The position numbers were made by a program, and so were the translations under genes. The notes under the pieces are model-generated. The model ran no database searches and had not been told where the DNA came from. It saw only the letters and a list, made by a program, of their open reading frames with translations. Shown here in pieces: positions 1-6,815 of a stretch of DNA of 12,788 bases (its first letter is position 1; each line of letters starts with the position of its first letter). The stretch is from positions 1 through 12,788 of the forward strand of contig CAMXNV010000043.1 in assembly GCA_947245315.1 (NCBI GenBank), read 5' to 3'. Source of the DNA: an uncultured Oscillibacter sp. (GTDB lineage Bacteria > Bacillota > Clostridia > Oscillospirales > Oscillospiraceae).

Positions 1-515
1 GCGTCATGGGCCAGTTCGCCGCCCAGGTCTTCAAGACCAAGGGGGCCTACGTCATCGTCTCCGGCCTTCCCCAGGACCGGGAAAAGCTGGCCCTGGCCAA
101 GTCCCTGGGGGCGGACGAGACCGTCAGCTCCCTCCAGGAGCTCCAGGAGGCGGTCCGGGCCCGGAACCCCGCCGGGGCGGACATCACCTGCGACGCCACG
201 GGCGTGGTCCCCTCCCTGGAGGCCTGTATGCGGGTCATCCGCCCGCTGGGCACTCATTTGCAGCTGGGCATGTTCGGCGGGGCGGTTCCCTTCCGCCTGG
301 ACAGCATCTTTGACCGGGAGGTGACCTATGTCCCCTCCAACTCCACCGCCACCACCACCTGGCCCATCACCCTGCGCCTCCTGGCGGAGAAGCGGGTCAC
401 GACGGCCCCCTTCCTGAGCCTGGAGCTTCCCCTGGAGGAGTGGCGGGCGGCCTTTGACGCCGTGGAGCAAAAGCGGGTCTACAAGGCGCTGCTGCTGCCG
501 GACAATGTATTTTAG
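1..515 (+). CDS. Zinc-type (MDR) alcohol dehydrogenase, C-terminal part
   Basis: The gene enters from the left edge, with in-frame codons from base 3, and stops at TAG 513-515. About 171 residues are visible. They begin inside the NAD(P)-binding Rossmann fold: the end of the glycine-rich loop (VMGQFAAQ), a beta strand AYVIVSG, then REKLALAKSLGAD, a segment typical of medium-chain dehydrogenases such as threonine or sorbitol dehydrogenases. DITCDATG and LGTHLQLGMFGG are the later Rossmann strands, and the last 60 residues are the usual C-terminal return to the catalytic domain. The zinc-binding N-terminal half is outside the window, so the substrate cannot be told. The family oxidises or reduces alcohols, polyols or amino-alcohols with NAD(P) in the cytoplasm. 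It converges with the DUF554 gene on a shared terminator. Confidence 0.85.
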   Translation, partial: VMGQFAAQVFKTKGAYVIVSGLPQDREKLALAKSLGADETVSSLQELQEAVRARNPAGADITCDATGVVPSLEACMRVIRPLGTHLQLGMFGGAVPFRLDSIFDREVTYVPSNSTATTTWPITLRLLAEKRVTTAPFLSLELPLEEWRAAFDAVEQKRVYKALLLPDNVF

Positions 516-522
516 AGCGTAG

Positions 523-556
523 AAAAGAGGGATTCCGCTCAGGAATCCCTCTTTTT
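523..556. terminator. Bidirectional rho-independent terminator
   Basis: AGAGGGATTCC (526-536) pairs perfectly with GGAATCCCTCT (542-552) around a 5-nt loop. It is flanked by an A run on the left and a T run on the right, so it has a U-tract on either strand. It lies between two converging genes, the dehydrogenase (ends 515) and the DUF554 gene (ends 579), and can end both transcripts. Confidence 0.85.
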
Positions 557-578
557 CAGTCCGAACGCCTCTCTGTCC

Positions 579-1271
579 TCACATAAACAGGCACAGCACA
601 ATGGGCAGGAAGATCGCCGGGACGTAGTTCATCACCTTCAGCTTCCCCACGCCGATGAGGTTCATCCCCAGCCCCACGATCAGCACGGAGCCCACCACCG
701 TCATCTCCGGGATGGTGGCCGCGTTCTGCTGGAGCACCGGGGCCACCAGGCTGGCCAGGCAGGCGATGCCCCCCTCGATCACGAACACCGCCGAGGCCGC
801 CATCAGCACCCCGACTCCCAGGGAGGAGGCAAAGATCATGGAGGAGACAAAGTCCAGCGTAGCCTTGGTGAAGAGCATCTCGTGGTTCCCCGTCAGCCCG
901 TCGTTCAGGGAGCCCACAATCGTCATGGCCCCCACGCAGAAGACCAGGGAGGCGGTCACAAAGCCCTCCGCCAAGGAGGGGCCCCCCGTCTTGTTCTTCT
1001 GAAATTTCTTCTCCAGGCCCTCCGCGAAGCGGTTCAGGCGGCCGTCCAGGTCCAGGAGCTCTCCGATGACGGCTCCCACCGCCACGGAGATAATGGTAAT
1101 CAGGGCGTTGCTGCCGCCCAGCATCCCCGTGACGCCGATAAAAAGCGAGCAGAGGCCCAGGCCCTTCATCACGGTGTCCCGCAGGCGCTCCGGCAGGATG
1201 TTGCCCAGTATCAGGCCGATCAGGGACCCGGCGATGACCGTGGCCGTGTTCACCAGCGTTCCAACCAGCAT
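579..1271 (-). CDS. DUF554 family integral membrane protein (YdfK/YqgA-like)
   Basis: This 230-residue protein is made almost entirely of hydrophobic helices, about seven: near residues 2-22, 37-52, 56-73, 101-122, two within 137-180, then 193-210 and the C-terminus. The opening GTLVNTATVIAGSLIG, the segment AVGAVIGELLDLDGRL and GAMTIVGSLNDGL match what I know of DUF554 (B. subtilis YdfK, E. coli YqgA). The length fits the family. No biochemical function is established, and transport is only a guess. The start at CAT 1269-1271 has a GAGGG ribosome site about 8 bases upstream. I see no promoter of its own in the 82 bases separating it from the prolyl isomerase gene, so it may depend on read-through of the hairpin there. 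Confidence 0.85.
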   Translation of the reverse strand: MLVGTLVNTATVIAGSLIGLILGNILPERLRDTVMKGLGLCSLFIGVTGMLGGSNALITIISVAVGAVIGELLDLDGRLNRFAEGLEKKFQKNKTGGPSLAEGFVTASLVFCVGAMTIVGSLNDGLTGNHEMLFTKATLDFVSSMIFASSLGVGVLMAASAVFVIEGGIACLASLVAPVLQQNAATIPEMTVVGSVLIVGLGMNLIGVGKLKVMNYVPAIFLPIVLCLFM

Positions 1272-1306
1272 AGGCGCTTCCCTCTTTTCCTTTCAAAATA
1301 GCGGGC

Positions 1307-1335
1307 AAAAGGGACCGGCGAGCCGCCGGTCCCTT
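1307..1335 (-). terminator. Terminator/attenuator after the prolyl isomerase gene
   Basis: On the plus strand GGGACCGGCG (1311-1320) and CGCCGGTCCC (1324-1333) form a perfect 10-bp stem with a 3-nt loop, extended two pairs by AA/TT. Read on the minus strand it is followed by TTTT. It sits 18 bases after the prolyl isomerase stop and before the DUF554 start, so it ends or attenuates that transcript. Confidence 0.75.
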
Positions 1336-1353
1336 GGTGGTTGATCTCTATCC

Positions 1354-2943
1354 TCAGCCGATAAAGGACAAACCGGATTCGCTGCGCTGAACGGTGACGC
1401 TCTCCTGGAAGCCCTCCTCCCAGGCGGCGGTGGCCTCGTTCCGCAGGCTGGCGGCGGCCTGGGCCTGCCAGCGGTTCAGGTTCTTGCCGGAGAAGAACAT
1501 GACGTGGGAGCCGTACTGGGTGTCCACCACGCCGGTGTCCCCGGGCAGCCGGGCGGCGTCGAAGCACCAGTCGTTGAACTCCGTCACCATCTGGCCCTGA
1601 TAGACCTCGGTGTACAGGCCGCCGTCGTACTTGGAGCCGTCGGCGGACTCCGTGAGGGCCAGGGCGGCGAAGGAATCCTCCGTGGCCTCGCCGCTCTGCC
1701 ACTGGGCCAGCAGCTCCTCGGCCTTGGCGTGGGCGGCGTCCTTCAGCTGGGCCTGCTCCTCGGCATAGCCCTCGTCCTCCTCGGACAGAGTGCCGGTGCC
1801 CAGCTTCACCAGGATGTGGCGGATGTCAATGGTGGGATTCTCGTCCCGGAAGCGGTCGTGGAAGACCACCACGTACTGCACGGTGCCGTCGGCCAGGACC
1901 GCGGCGTCCCCGGCCTTCCGGGCGCTGTCATAGAGCCACTCGCTCATGACGCTCCCCTGGCTGTAGCTGCCGCTCTCCGTCTCGTTATAGGTCCCGTTCT
2001 GCTCCTCCGCCAGGGTCTCCAGGTCCCCGCCGTCCTCATAGCCGCTCAGGACCACCTGGGCGGCCAGCTCGGCGGCCTGGAGGGCGGCGGCCTCCTCTTC
2101 CTCGGTGGGGTCCACCGAGTTCCCGTCGGCGTCCGTGGTGCTCTCCGCCGCTCCGGAGATGGAGACGCTCTCATAGGACACATGGTCATAGCTGTTCCGG
2201 TCCGCGTCATAGGCCGCCTCCAGCTCGTCCTCGGAGTACTCCAGGCTGTTCTGGTAGGCGTCGGCGTAGGCGCCGTAGCGCAGGACCTTCAAAAGCTCGC
2301 TGCCATAGATTTTCTCCGTGATGCCCGCGCCGAAGTTCCCCTTCAGGTACTGGGAAACGGAGATGCCGCTGGCCGCGGCGGCGGAGCGGAGGGACTCCAT
2401 ATTGTCGCTGTATTCCGCCTGGACGCCGGCGGGGGTCTCAAAGCCCTCGGCCTCGGCGGCTTTCAGCCCGGCCTGGATGACGCCCATGTTCTCCAGGGCC
2501 TGGTCCAGGAAGTACTCGTGCCAGGTCATGCCGGTGGAGGCGGTCTCCTCCTCGCCGGACTCGGGGACCTCCAGCCCCAGCATGGAGGCGGCGGTCTCGC
2601 TGATCACCTGGTCCTTCAGGGAGGCGCCGGTGTTCAGTCCCAGGTAGCTGGTGAAGTAGGAGTACTGGTTGACGAAGCTGCGATAGGCGCTCTGGTAATA
2701 GTAGCTCACCTCGGCGGCGCTGTACTTCTGCCCGTCGATGGTGGCCACCGTGGTCATTCTGGGGATCAGGTCGCTCCGCCAGACCACGGAGGCGATCACC
2801 ACCACCACGAAGACGGCGGCGATGAGCCCGTAGAGCAGATTGCTCCGCTTCTCCTCCTTGCGCTGCTGCGCCGCCCGGGCGGTCTTGGGTCCGGTCTGGC
2901 CGGCGTTGGCCTGACGGTTTTGCTTTTCTCTCGATGCGCTCAT
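1354..2943 (-). CDS. Membrane-anchored parvulin-type peptidyl-prolyl isomerase (PrsA/SurA-like)
   Basis: The start is placed at CAT 2941-2943 (MSASREKQ), giving 529 residues. An AGAGGA ribosome site lies about 12 bases upstream and a strong promoter lies beyond it; a longer reading to 3099 would cross that promoter. Residues 1-34 are basic and hydrophilic, 35-55 form one transmembrane helix (NLLYGLIAAVFVVVVIASVVW), and the rest is acidic and predicted extracellular. Residues about 372-487 are a parvulin rotamase domain: IDIRHILVKL, an alanine-rich helix, DGSKYDGGLY, and the closing YGSHVMFF. A degenerate similar segment seems to precede it (about 240-370). The family helps secreted or envelope proteins fold outside the membrane. 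It has an uncleaved anchor rather than the lipoprotein signal of Bacillus PrsA. Clients are unknown. Confidence 0.88.
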   Translation of the reverse strand: MSASREKQNRQANAGQTGPKTARAAQQRKEEKRSNLLYGLIAAVFVVVVIASVVWRSDLIPRMTTVATIDGQKYSAAEVSYYYQSAYRSFVNQYSYFTSYLGLNTGASLKDQVISETAASMLGLEVPESGEEETASTGMTWHEYFLDQALENMGVIQAGLKAAEAEGFETPAGVQAEYSDNMESLRSAAAASGISVSQYLKGNFGAGITEKIYGSELLKVLRYGAYADAYQNSLEYSEDELEAAYDADRNSYDHVSYESVSISGAAESTTDADGNSVDPTEEEEAAALQAAELAAQVVLSGYEDGGDLETLAEEQNGTYNETESGSYSQGSVMSEWLYDSARKAGDAAVLADGTVQYVVVFHDRFRDENPTIDIRHILVKLGTGTLSEEDEGYAEEQAQLKDAAHAKAEELLAQWQSGEATEDSFAALALTESADGSKYDGGLYTEVYQGQMVTEFNDWCFDAARLPGDTGVVDTQYGSHVMFFSGKNLNRWQAQAAASLRNEATAAWEEGFQESVTVQRSESGLSFIG

Positions 2944-2980
2944 ATTGTGTTTCAGTCCTCTCAAGTTTTCAGTTACAAAT

Positions 2981-3009
2981 TTTGCTTCCGTTTGCTTCCA
3001 TGCGGAAGC
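2981..3009 (-). repeat. Tandem 10-bp repeat and hairpin in the prolyl isomerase leader
   Basis: On the plus strand TTTGCTTCCG (2981-2990) is followed directly by TTTGCTTCCA (2991-3000). GGAAGC (3004-3009) can pair with GCTTCC in either copy, at 2994-2999 with a 4-nt loop or at 2984-2989 with a larger loop. The element lies in the transcribed leader between promoter and ribosome site. A regulatory role is only a possibility. Confidence 0.5.
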
Positions 3010-3028
3010 TGATTTTACGCACTTGCCT

Positions 3029-3057
3029 ATTATAGCGGAAGAAGTCCAAGAGTGCAA
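3029..3057 (-). promoter_or_regulatory. Sigma-A promoter for the prolyl isomerase gene
   Basis: On the minus strand TTGCAC (3052-3057) and TATAAT (3029-3034) are separated by exactly 17 bases. Transcription would begin near 3022, giving a leader of about 80 nt before the ATG at 2943. Confidence 0.85.
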
Positions 3058-3082
3058 GACCAAAATCCGTCTCTTTCCGGAG

Positions 3083-3107
3083 AAATCGTGAGAATTCACG
3101 GTTTTTT
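3083..3107 (+). terminator. Possible intrinsic terminator hairpin (plus orientation)
   Basis: AAATCGTGA (3083-3091) pairs with TCACGGTTT (3096-3104) around GAAT, with one G-U pair, and a run of six T follows on the plus strand. No plus-strand gene ends here. It may block antisense transcription or insulate the minus-strand promoter from the RNA locus upstream. The minus-strand reading has only a weak U-tract. Confidence 0.35.
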
Positions 3108-3143
3108 CATCAATTCCCGGGGCTCATCCGCTAAAATACCCTA

Positions 3144-3189
3144 TAAAAATAATCCGGCGAGCTGAAAATTTTCTGAAAACGCCCGCCGG
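3144..3189 (-). terminator. Rho-independent terminator of the structured RNA locus
   Basis: On the minus strand CCGGCGGGC (3189-3181) pairs with GCTCGCCGG (3162-3154), nine pairs including one G-U, over an 18-nt A/T-rich loop. ATTATTTTTA follows. The U-tract fixes the direction of transcription as minus. Confidence 0.75.
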
Positions 3190-3364
3190 AGGGCAAAATA
3201 GTACCCCGCGAAAGCCGTGTAGACCTCGTTATAACCTGCACCTTCACGGACAGGTGGGTCGCCTCCAGCGCGCTTTACCGCTTCCAACTTCCAGCCGCGA
3301 ACGGCAGCCGGGAGGCCTGCGAACCACGCTCTGACCAGCATCCCTTATAACGAAATGTGGGTTA
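3150..3364 (-). ncRNA. Structured small RNA, family not identified
   Basis: This stretch of more than 300 bases between genes has no convincing ORF. It shows nested RNA structure read on the minus strand. Bases 3356-3345 (ATTTCGTTATAA) pair with 3234-3223 (TTATAACGAGGT), 12 pairs with two G-U. About 110 nt are enclosed, containing GCCTCC/GGAGGC (3316-3311 with 3266-3261), a UUCG-capped GCCG/CGGC hairpin (3305-3294) and a CACCT/AGGTG hairpin (3256-3239). A terminator follows directly. A long closing stem, an internal bubble with a small hairpin on its 3' side, and a size near 200 nt resemble 6S RNA. The raiA-type RNA of Firmicutes is another possibility. I cannot assign either. I find no canonical promoter in the 90 bases upstream, so processing from the DUF1292 transcript is possible. 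Confidence 0.6.
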
Positions 3365-3410
3365 AAAAAAGATCTATCACGCACCCCGCAGGGTACATCC
3401 GTTATGTGAT
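3364..3410 (-). terminator. Hairpin plus U-tract after the DUF1292 gene
   Basis: On the minus strand ATGTACCC (3398-3391) pairs with GGGTGCGT (3386-3379) around TGCG, eight pairs with two G-U. A run of seven T (3370-3364) comes eight bases later. ATCAC/GTGAT (3410-3406 with 3380-3376) offers an alternative outer pairing closer to the T run. It is a plausible terminator for the DUF1292 gene, though it could instead be a 5' part of the adjacent structured RNA. Confidence 0.5.
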
Positions 3411-3431
3411 TATCGCGACGCCCGCGGCCTC

Positions 3432-3713
3432 CTACTCCTCGCCGTCAAACAGGAGCTCCATGAAGAGGTTGTACACCGTCTCCAGCTCCTCGTCCGAATC
3501 CAGGGTGGAGAGGATGTCCTCCCCGTTCTCGTGGAGTACCTTGAGGATCACGAGGCCCGCGTCGGGGTCCTCCTCCGCTCCCTCCATCTCGGCGGGGAAA
3601 AAGGCCTGATACAGCTGGCCGTTGTGCTCCAGCACGTCCAGGAACTCCAGGACCAGCTCCTTCCCCTCCTCGTCGGTGACGGTCAGGAAGGTGGGACCGA
3701 AATTTTCGCTCAT
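3432..3713 (-). CDS. DUF1292 domain protein (YrzB-like)
   Basis: This is a 93-residue, strongly acidic, soluble protein. FLTVTDEEGKELVLEFLDVLEHNGQLYQAFFP followed by EEDPDAGLVILKVLHENGEDILSTLDSDEELETVYNLF is the full-length DUF1292 pattern (B. subtilis YrzB), and the length matches. In many Firmicutes this gene sits beside the RuvX-type Holliday-junction resolvase and IreB genes, which are not present in this window. The molecular function is unknown. The ATG (CAT 3711-3713) has an excellent AAAGGAGGT site 8 bases upstream and its own promoter, so it is probably transcribed alone or with the RNA locus downstream. Confidence 0.9.
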   Translation of the reverse strand: MSENFGPTFLTVTDEEGKELVLEFLDVLEHNGQLYQAFFPAEMEGAEEDPDAGLVILKVLHENGEDILSTLDSDEELETVYNLFMELLFDGEE

Positions 3714-3743
3714 CCGGGGGACCTCCTTTCCTTGCTCAACTGT

Positions 3744-3772
3744 ATTTTACACGGAATCGCGGACAATTGCAA
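3744..3772 (-). promoter_or_regulatory. Sigma-A promoter for the DUF1292 gene
   Basis: On the minus strand TTGCAA (3772-3767) and TAAAAT (3749-3744) are separated by exactly 17 bases. Transcription would start near 3737, shortly before the ribosome site. Confidence 0.75.
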
Positions 3773-3882
3773 GAGTATAAATAGTGAAAAAGCCGAAAAG
3801 TTGACAGCCCTGCCCGCGGGTAGTTTGCCCAAATCCCATAAATCCATGCGATTTTGAAACTTTTTTTCGGGAAAAAGCGACA

Positions 3883-3911
3883 TTTTCAATATTGACAGAG
3901 GGTGGTACAAT
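3883..3911 (+). promoter_or_regulatory. Probable promoter for the penicillin-binding protein gene
   Basis: TACAAT (3906-3911) is preceded by TGG (3903-3905), an extended -10, and by TTTTCA (3883-3888) at 17 bases. A perfect TTGACA also occurs at 3892-3897, but no good -10 lies at its proper distance. The leader to the TTG start is about 105 nt. It contains a GC hairpin (CGCCCC 3968-3973 with GGGGCG 3979-3984) and a minimal upstream ORF at 3951-3965. Confidence 0.55.
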
Positions 3912-4005
3912 AGAAAATAGGGTTTTCCCGCATTTTCTGGAGGCCCTTCCATGATGTTGCTTTGACCCGCCCCGGACCGGGGCGAGCGCACCATTTTTCC
4001 CAAAA

Positions 4006-4012
4006 AAGGAGG
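4006..4012 (+). promoter_or_regulatory. Ribosome-binding site fixing a TTG start
   Basis: AAGGAGG lies 10 bases before TTG 4023-4025. No ATG or GTG in this frame follows at a usable distance, so this site decides the non-ATG start of the penicillin-binding protein. Confidence 0.8.
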
Positions 4013-4022
4013 TATCCCAGCT

Positions 4023-6728
4023 TTGGAGCAGCACGGAAGAAGAGAGCAGCCGTCCCCTCAGCCCGCCCGGCGGCGGAAGCCCAGGCGGACCGCGCTCAGC
4101 TACGTCCTGGGCGTGTTTAAGGGAATCTTTCTCACGCTGTGGACCATTTTGCTCATCGGCGTCTGCACGGCGCTGATCGGCCTGCACTTTTTTAAAGAGT
4201 ATATCGAGACCGTGGTCACCCCCGCCGTGGAGGTCCGGGCGGAGGACTACACCATGAAGCTCAGCTCCTTCGTCTACTACCAGGACAAGGAGACCGGGGC
4301 CTGGAAGGAGTGGCAGAGCGTCCACGGCCCGGAGAACCGGGTGCTGGTGGACTTCGACCAGATGCCCGAGTACCTCTGGCAGGCCACCGTGGCCATCGAG
4401 GACGAGCGCTTCTTCCAGCACCACGGCGTGGACTGGCTCCGCACCGGGAGGGCCGTCCTGAACATCTTCCAGGGGGACGCCAGCATGGGCGGCTCCACCC
4501 TGACCCAGCAGGTGCTGAAAAACATGACCAAGGACAACAAGCCCTATATCAACCGGAAGGTCCGGGAGATCTTCCGGGCCCTGGAGTTTGAGAAGAACTA
4601 TTATAAAGAGGACATCCTGGAGCTCTATCTCAACACCATCTACCTGGGCCAGGGCTGCTACGGCGTCCAGACGGCGGCCCAGTTCTACTTCGGCAAGGAC
4701 GTGAGCGAGCTGGATCTGGCGGAGTGCGCCAGCCTGATTGCCATAACCAATAACCCCTCTATGTACGGGCCCATGTATGACATTGTCATCACCCGGGAGG
4801 ACGGGACCACCACCACCCCCCGGGAGGCCAACAAAACGCGGCAGGGCTGGGTGCTGGACAAGATGGCCAAGGTCATCAACCCGGAGACCGGCATGCCCTA
4901 TATCACCGAGGCCCAGCGGGACGCCGCCATGGCGGAGGTCCTCCGCTTCTCCGACGGGGACGTCTCCGCCGAGGAGATCGTGGAAAAGGCCGCGGGCAAG
5001 ATCAAGATCAACTCCTGGTTCGTGGACCAGGTGATCCGGGACGTGTCGGCGGACCTGTCGGAGACCCTCCACATCAGCAGCGACGAGGCCATGGAGCGGC
5101 TGTACAACAGCGGCTATAAAATCTACACCACCCTGGACCCGGACATCCAGGCCCTGGCGGAGAGCGTCTACGAGGACCGGAGCAATCTGGACGTCACCTC
5201 CCGGAACGGCCAGCTGCTCCAGTCTGCCATCACTGTCCTGGACCCCTATACCGGCAACGTAGTGGCCATGGTGGGCAAAATGGGCGAGAAGCAGGAGAAC
5301 CTGGGCTGGAACTGCGCCACGGCCAAGCGGCAGGTGGGTTCCTCCATGAAGCCCCTGACGGCCTACGCCCCGGCCCTGGACGCGGGGGTCATCACCCAGG
5401 GCACCATCTTTGACAACTACCCCGTCCAGGAGCTGAACGGCAAGCCCTGGCCCAAGAACTCCGGCGTGGCCTACACGGGCATGTGTACCGTCCGGTACGG
5501 CATCCAGCGGTCCATCAACACCATCGCCGTCCAGTCCCTCCAGGCCGTGGGCGTGGAGGAGGCCTACCGCTTCGCCACGGAGAACCTGAGCCTGGACCTG
5601 GTGCCCGAGGACATGGACGTCAGCCCCCTGGCCATGGGCGGCCTCCACGTGGGCCTGAGCACGGAGGAGATGGCGGCGGCCTACGCCTGCTTTGTCAACA
5701 ACGGGATTTATAACGAGCCCCGGACCTACATCCGGGTCACCCGGGTGGACAACACCACCGGCCAGGAGGTCACGGTCCTGGAAAACGAGGGCGAGAGCCA
5801 CGTGGCCATGAAGGAGACCACGGCCTACCTGATGACGGACATGCTGAAAAACGCCGTGGCCGCCGGAACGGGAGGCTCGGCCAAATTCAACGGAATGCAC
5901 ATCGCGGGAAAAACGGGAACCACCAACGACAACAAGGACCGCTACTTCGTGGGCTTCACCCCCTACTACGTGGCGGCGGTGTGGACGGGCTATGAGCAGC
6001 CGGAGAAGATCAGCTACAACGGAAACCCGGCCATCACCATGTGGAAAAAGGTAATGCAGCCCCTCCACGACAATCTGCCGGACAAGGACTTTGAGAACAA
6101 GCCCGCCACCGGGCTGACCACCATCTCCGTCTGTCTGGACAGCGGCATGAAGCCCACGGAGGCCTGCCGGGCGGACCCCCGGGGCGGCCGGATCGCCTCC
6201 TTCACGGCGGCCGCGGGCACCGGGCCCACCGAGGAGTGCACCATCCACAAGGTGGTCTCCTACTGCACCGAGGGCCACTGTCTGGCCGGGGAGACCTGCC
6301 CCGAGGCGGTGGTGGAGCAGCGGGCCTACCTGGACTACGTCCGGGAGGACTACGGCCCCGGCATCAAGGCCGAGGACGACGCCTATCTCATCAGCAATCT
6401 GGAAAAGCTGACGGAGCCCTCGGAGACCAACCCCATCGGCGGCTGCCCCGCCCACAACGGCCTGGTCCCCATGGACCCGGAGGACCCGCTGGACCCCCTG
6501 AACCCCAACAACCCCGGCGGGGTCACCACCCCTGAGCAGCCCTATGTCCCCGGCCCCGGCGAGAGCCACGAGGGCTACGGCCCCTCGCCCAAGCCCACGC
6601 CGGAGCCTACCCCCACGCCGGAGCCGGAGCCGGAACCCGTGACGCCCCCGGAGCCCTCGGAGCCGGAGAATCCCCCGGACCCCAACCCCGGCGGCCTGTT
6701 TGACGACCTTTGGGGCATCGCAATGTAA
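4023..6728 (+). CDS. Class A penicillin-binding protein (GT51 transglycosylase plus transpeptidase)
   Basis: This 901-residue bifunctional enzyme polymerises lipid II glycan strands and cross-links their peptides outside the membrane. After a basic cytoplasmic tail there is one membrane helix (about 26-55). The GT51 domain has EDERFFQHHGVD with catalytic Glu126, GGSTLTQQVLKN (157-167), RKVRE with second Glu182, and LYLNTIYLGQGCYGVQ. The transpeptidase domain has SSMK with nucleophile Ser440 and Lys443, SIN (497-499) and KTGT (630-633). All expected catalytic residues are present, so it should be active and sensitive to beta-lactams. The C-terminus adds six cysteines between residues 704 and 759 and a tail of Pro/Glu/Thr repeats (about 855-890). 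It starts at TTG and is a single-gene unit with its own promoter and terminator. Confidence 0.96.
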   Translation: MEQHGRREQPSPQPARRRKPRRTALSYVLGVFKGIFLTLWTILLIGVCTALIGLHFFKEYIETVVTPAVEVRAEDYTMKLSSFVYYQDKETGAWKEWQSVHGPENRVLVDFDQMPEYLWQATVAIEDERFFQHHGVDWLRTGRAVLNIFQGDASMGGSTLTQQVLKNMTKDNKPYINRKVREIFRALEFEKNYYKEDILELYLNTIYLGQGCYGVQTAAQFYFGKDVSELDLAECASLIAITNNPSMYGPMYDIVITREDGTTTTPREANKTRQGWVLDKMAKVINPETGMPYITEAQRDAAMAEVLRFSDGDVSAEEIVEKAAGKIKINSWFVDQVIRDVSADLSETLHISSDEAMERLYNSGYKIYTTLDPDIQALAESVYEDRSNLDVTSRNGQLLQSAITVLDPYTGNVVAMVGKMGEKQENLGWNCATAKRQVGSSMKPLTAYAPALDAGVITQGTIFDNYPVQELNGKPWPKNSGVAYTGMCTVRYGIQRSINTIAVQSLQAVGVEEAYRFATENLSLDLVPEDMDVSPLAMGGLHVGLSTEEMAAAYACFVNNGIYNEPRTYIRVTRVDNTTGQEVTVLENEGESHVAMKETTAYLMTDMLKNAVAAGTGGSAKFNGMHIAGKTGTTNDNKDRYFVGFTPYYVAAVWTGYEQPEKISYNGNPAITMWKKVMQPLHDNLPDKDFENKPATGLTTISVCLDSGMKPTEACRADPRGGRIASFTAAAGTGPTEECTIHKVVSYCTEGHCLAGETCPEAVVEQRAYLDYVREDYGPGIKAEDDAYLISNLEKLTEPSETNPIGGCPAHNGLVPMDPEDPLDPLNPNNPGGVTTPEQPYVPGPGESHEGYGPSPKPTPEPTPTPEPEPEPVTPPEPSEPENPPDPNPGGLFDDLWGIAM

Positions 6729-6734
6729 CGGAAC

Positions 6735-6767
6735 AAGGAACCCCCTCCGGGGGGTTCCTTTTGTTTT
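6735..6767 (+). terminator. Rho-independent terminator of the penicillin-binding protein gene
   Basis: AAGGAACCCCC (6735-6745) pairs perfectly with GGGGGTTCCTT (6750-6760) around a 4-nt loop and is followed by TTGTTTT. It lies 6 bases after the stop codon and separates this gene from spoIIGA. Confidence 0.92.
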
Positions 6768-6780
6768 CCCCGGGCCCAAA

Positions 6781-6815
6781 TTGCGACCGCTTTCCCGGCC
6801 CTCCTGTCCTATAAT
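6781..6815 (+). promoter_or_regulatory. Candidate Spo0A-dependent, wide-spacer promoter for spoIIGA
   Basis: A perfect TATAAT is at 6810-6815, but nothing resembling a -35 lies 17 bases upstream. TTGCGA (6781-6786) lies 23 bases upstream. The B. subtilis spoIIG promoter is known for a similarly wide 22-bp spacer, used by sigma-A with phosphorylated Spo0A. TTGCGAA at 6821-6827 matches the Spo0A box consensus TGNCGAA except at one position, and TTGCGAC at 6781-6787 is a weaker match. Promoter position is inferred from sequence and from the downstream gene. Confidence 0.5.

Noticed and set aside
556..1308. Minus-strand ORF overlapping the DUF554 gene in another frame
   Set aside because: It is Gly/Arg/Pro/His-rich and not membrane-like; the DUF554 frame explains the region and has the ribosome site.
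1504..3012. Open frame of about 500 codons on the plus strand opposite the prolyl isomerase gene
   Set aside because: It is antisense to a well-supported gene and consists of Gly/Val/Leu/His-rich sequence with no domain, so it is a GC-bias shadow.
2944..3099. N-terminal extension of the prolyl isomerase to an ATG at 3099
   Set aside because: The extension would read across the TTGCAC-17-TATAAT promoter and leader, and the internal ATG at 2943 has a ribosome site and the expected basic-plus-TM start.
3141..3341. Small minus-strand ORF (66 codons) in the gap before the DUF1292 gene
   Set aside because: It lies across the RNA stems and terminator, has no good ribosome site and no recognisable protein pattern.
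3144..3430. tmRNA, RNase P RNA or SRP RNA as the identity of the structured RNA
   Set aside because: None of the diagnostic motifs I know is visible: no tRNA-like CCA end with T-loop, no GAGGAAAGTCC, and no GGTCAGGTCCGGAAGGAAGC.
3801..3806. TTGACA as a -35 box for the PBP gene
   Set aside because: No acceptable -10 sequence lies 16-18 bases downstream.
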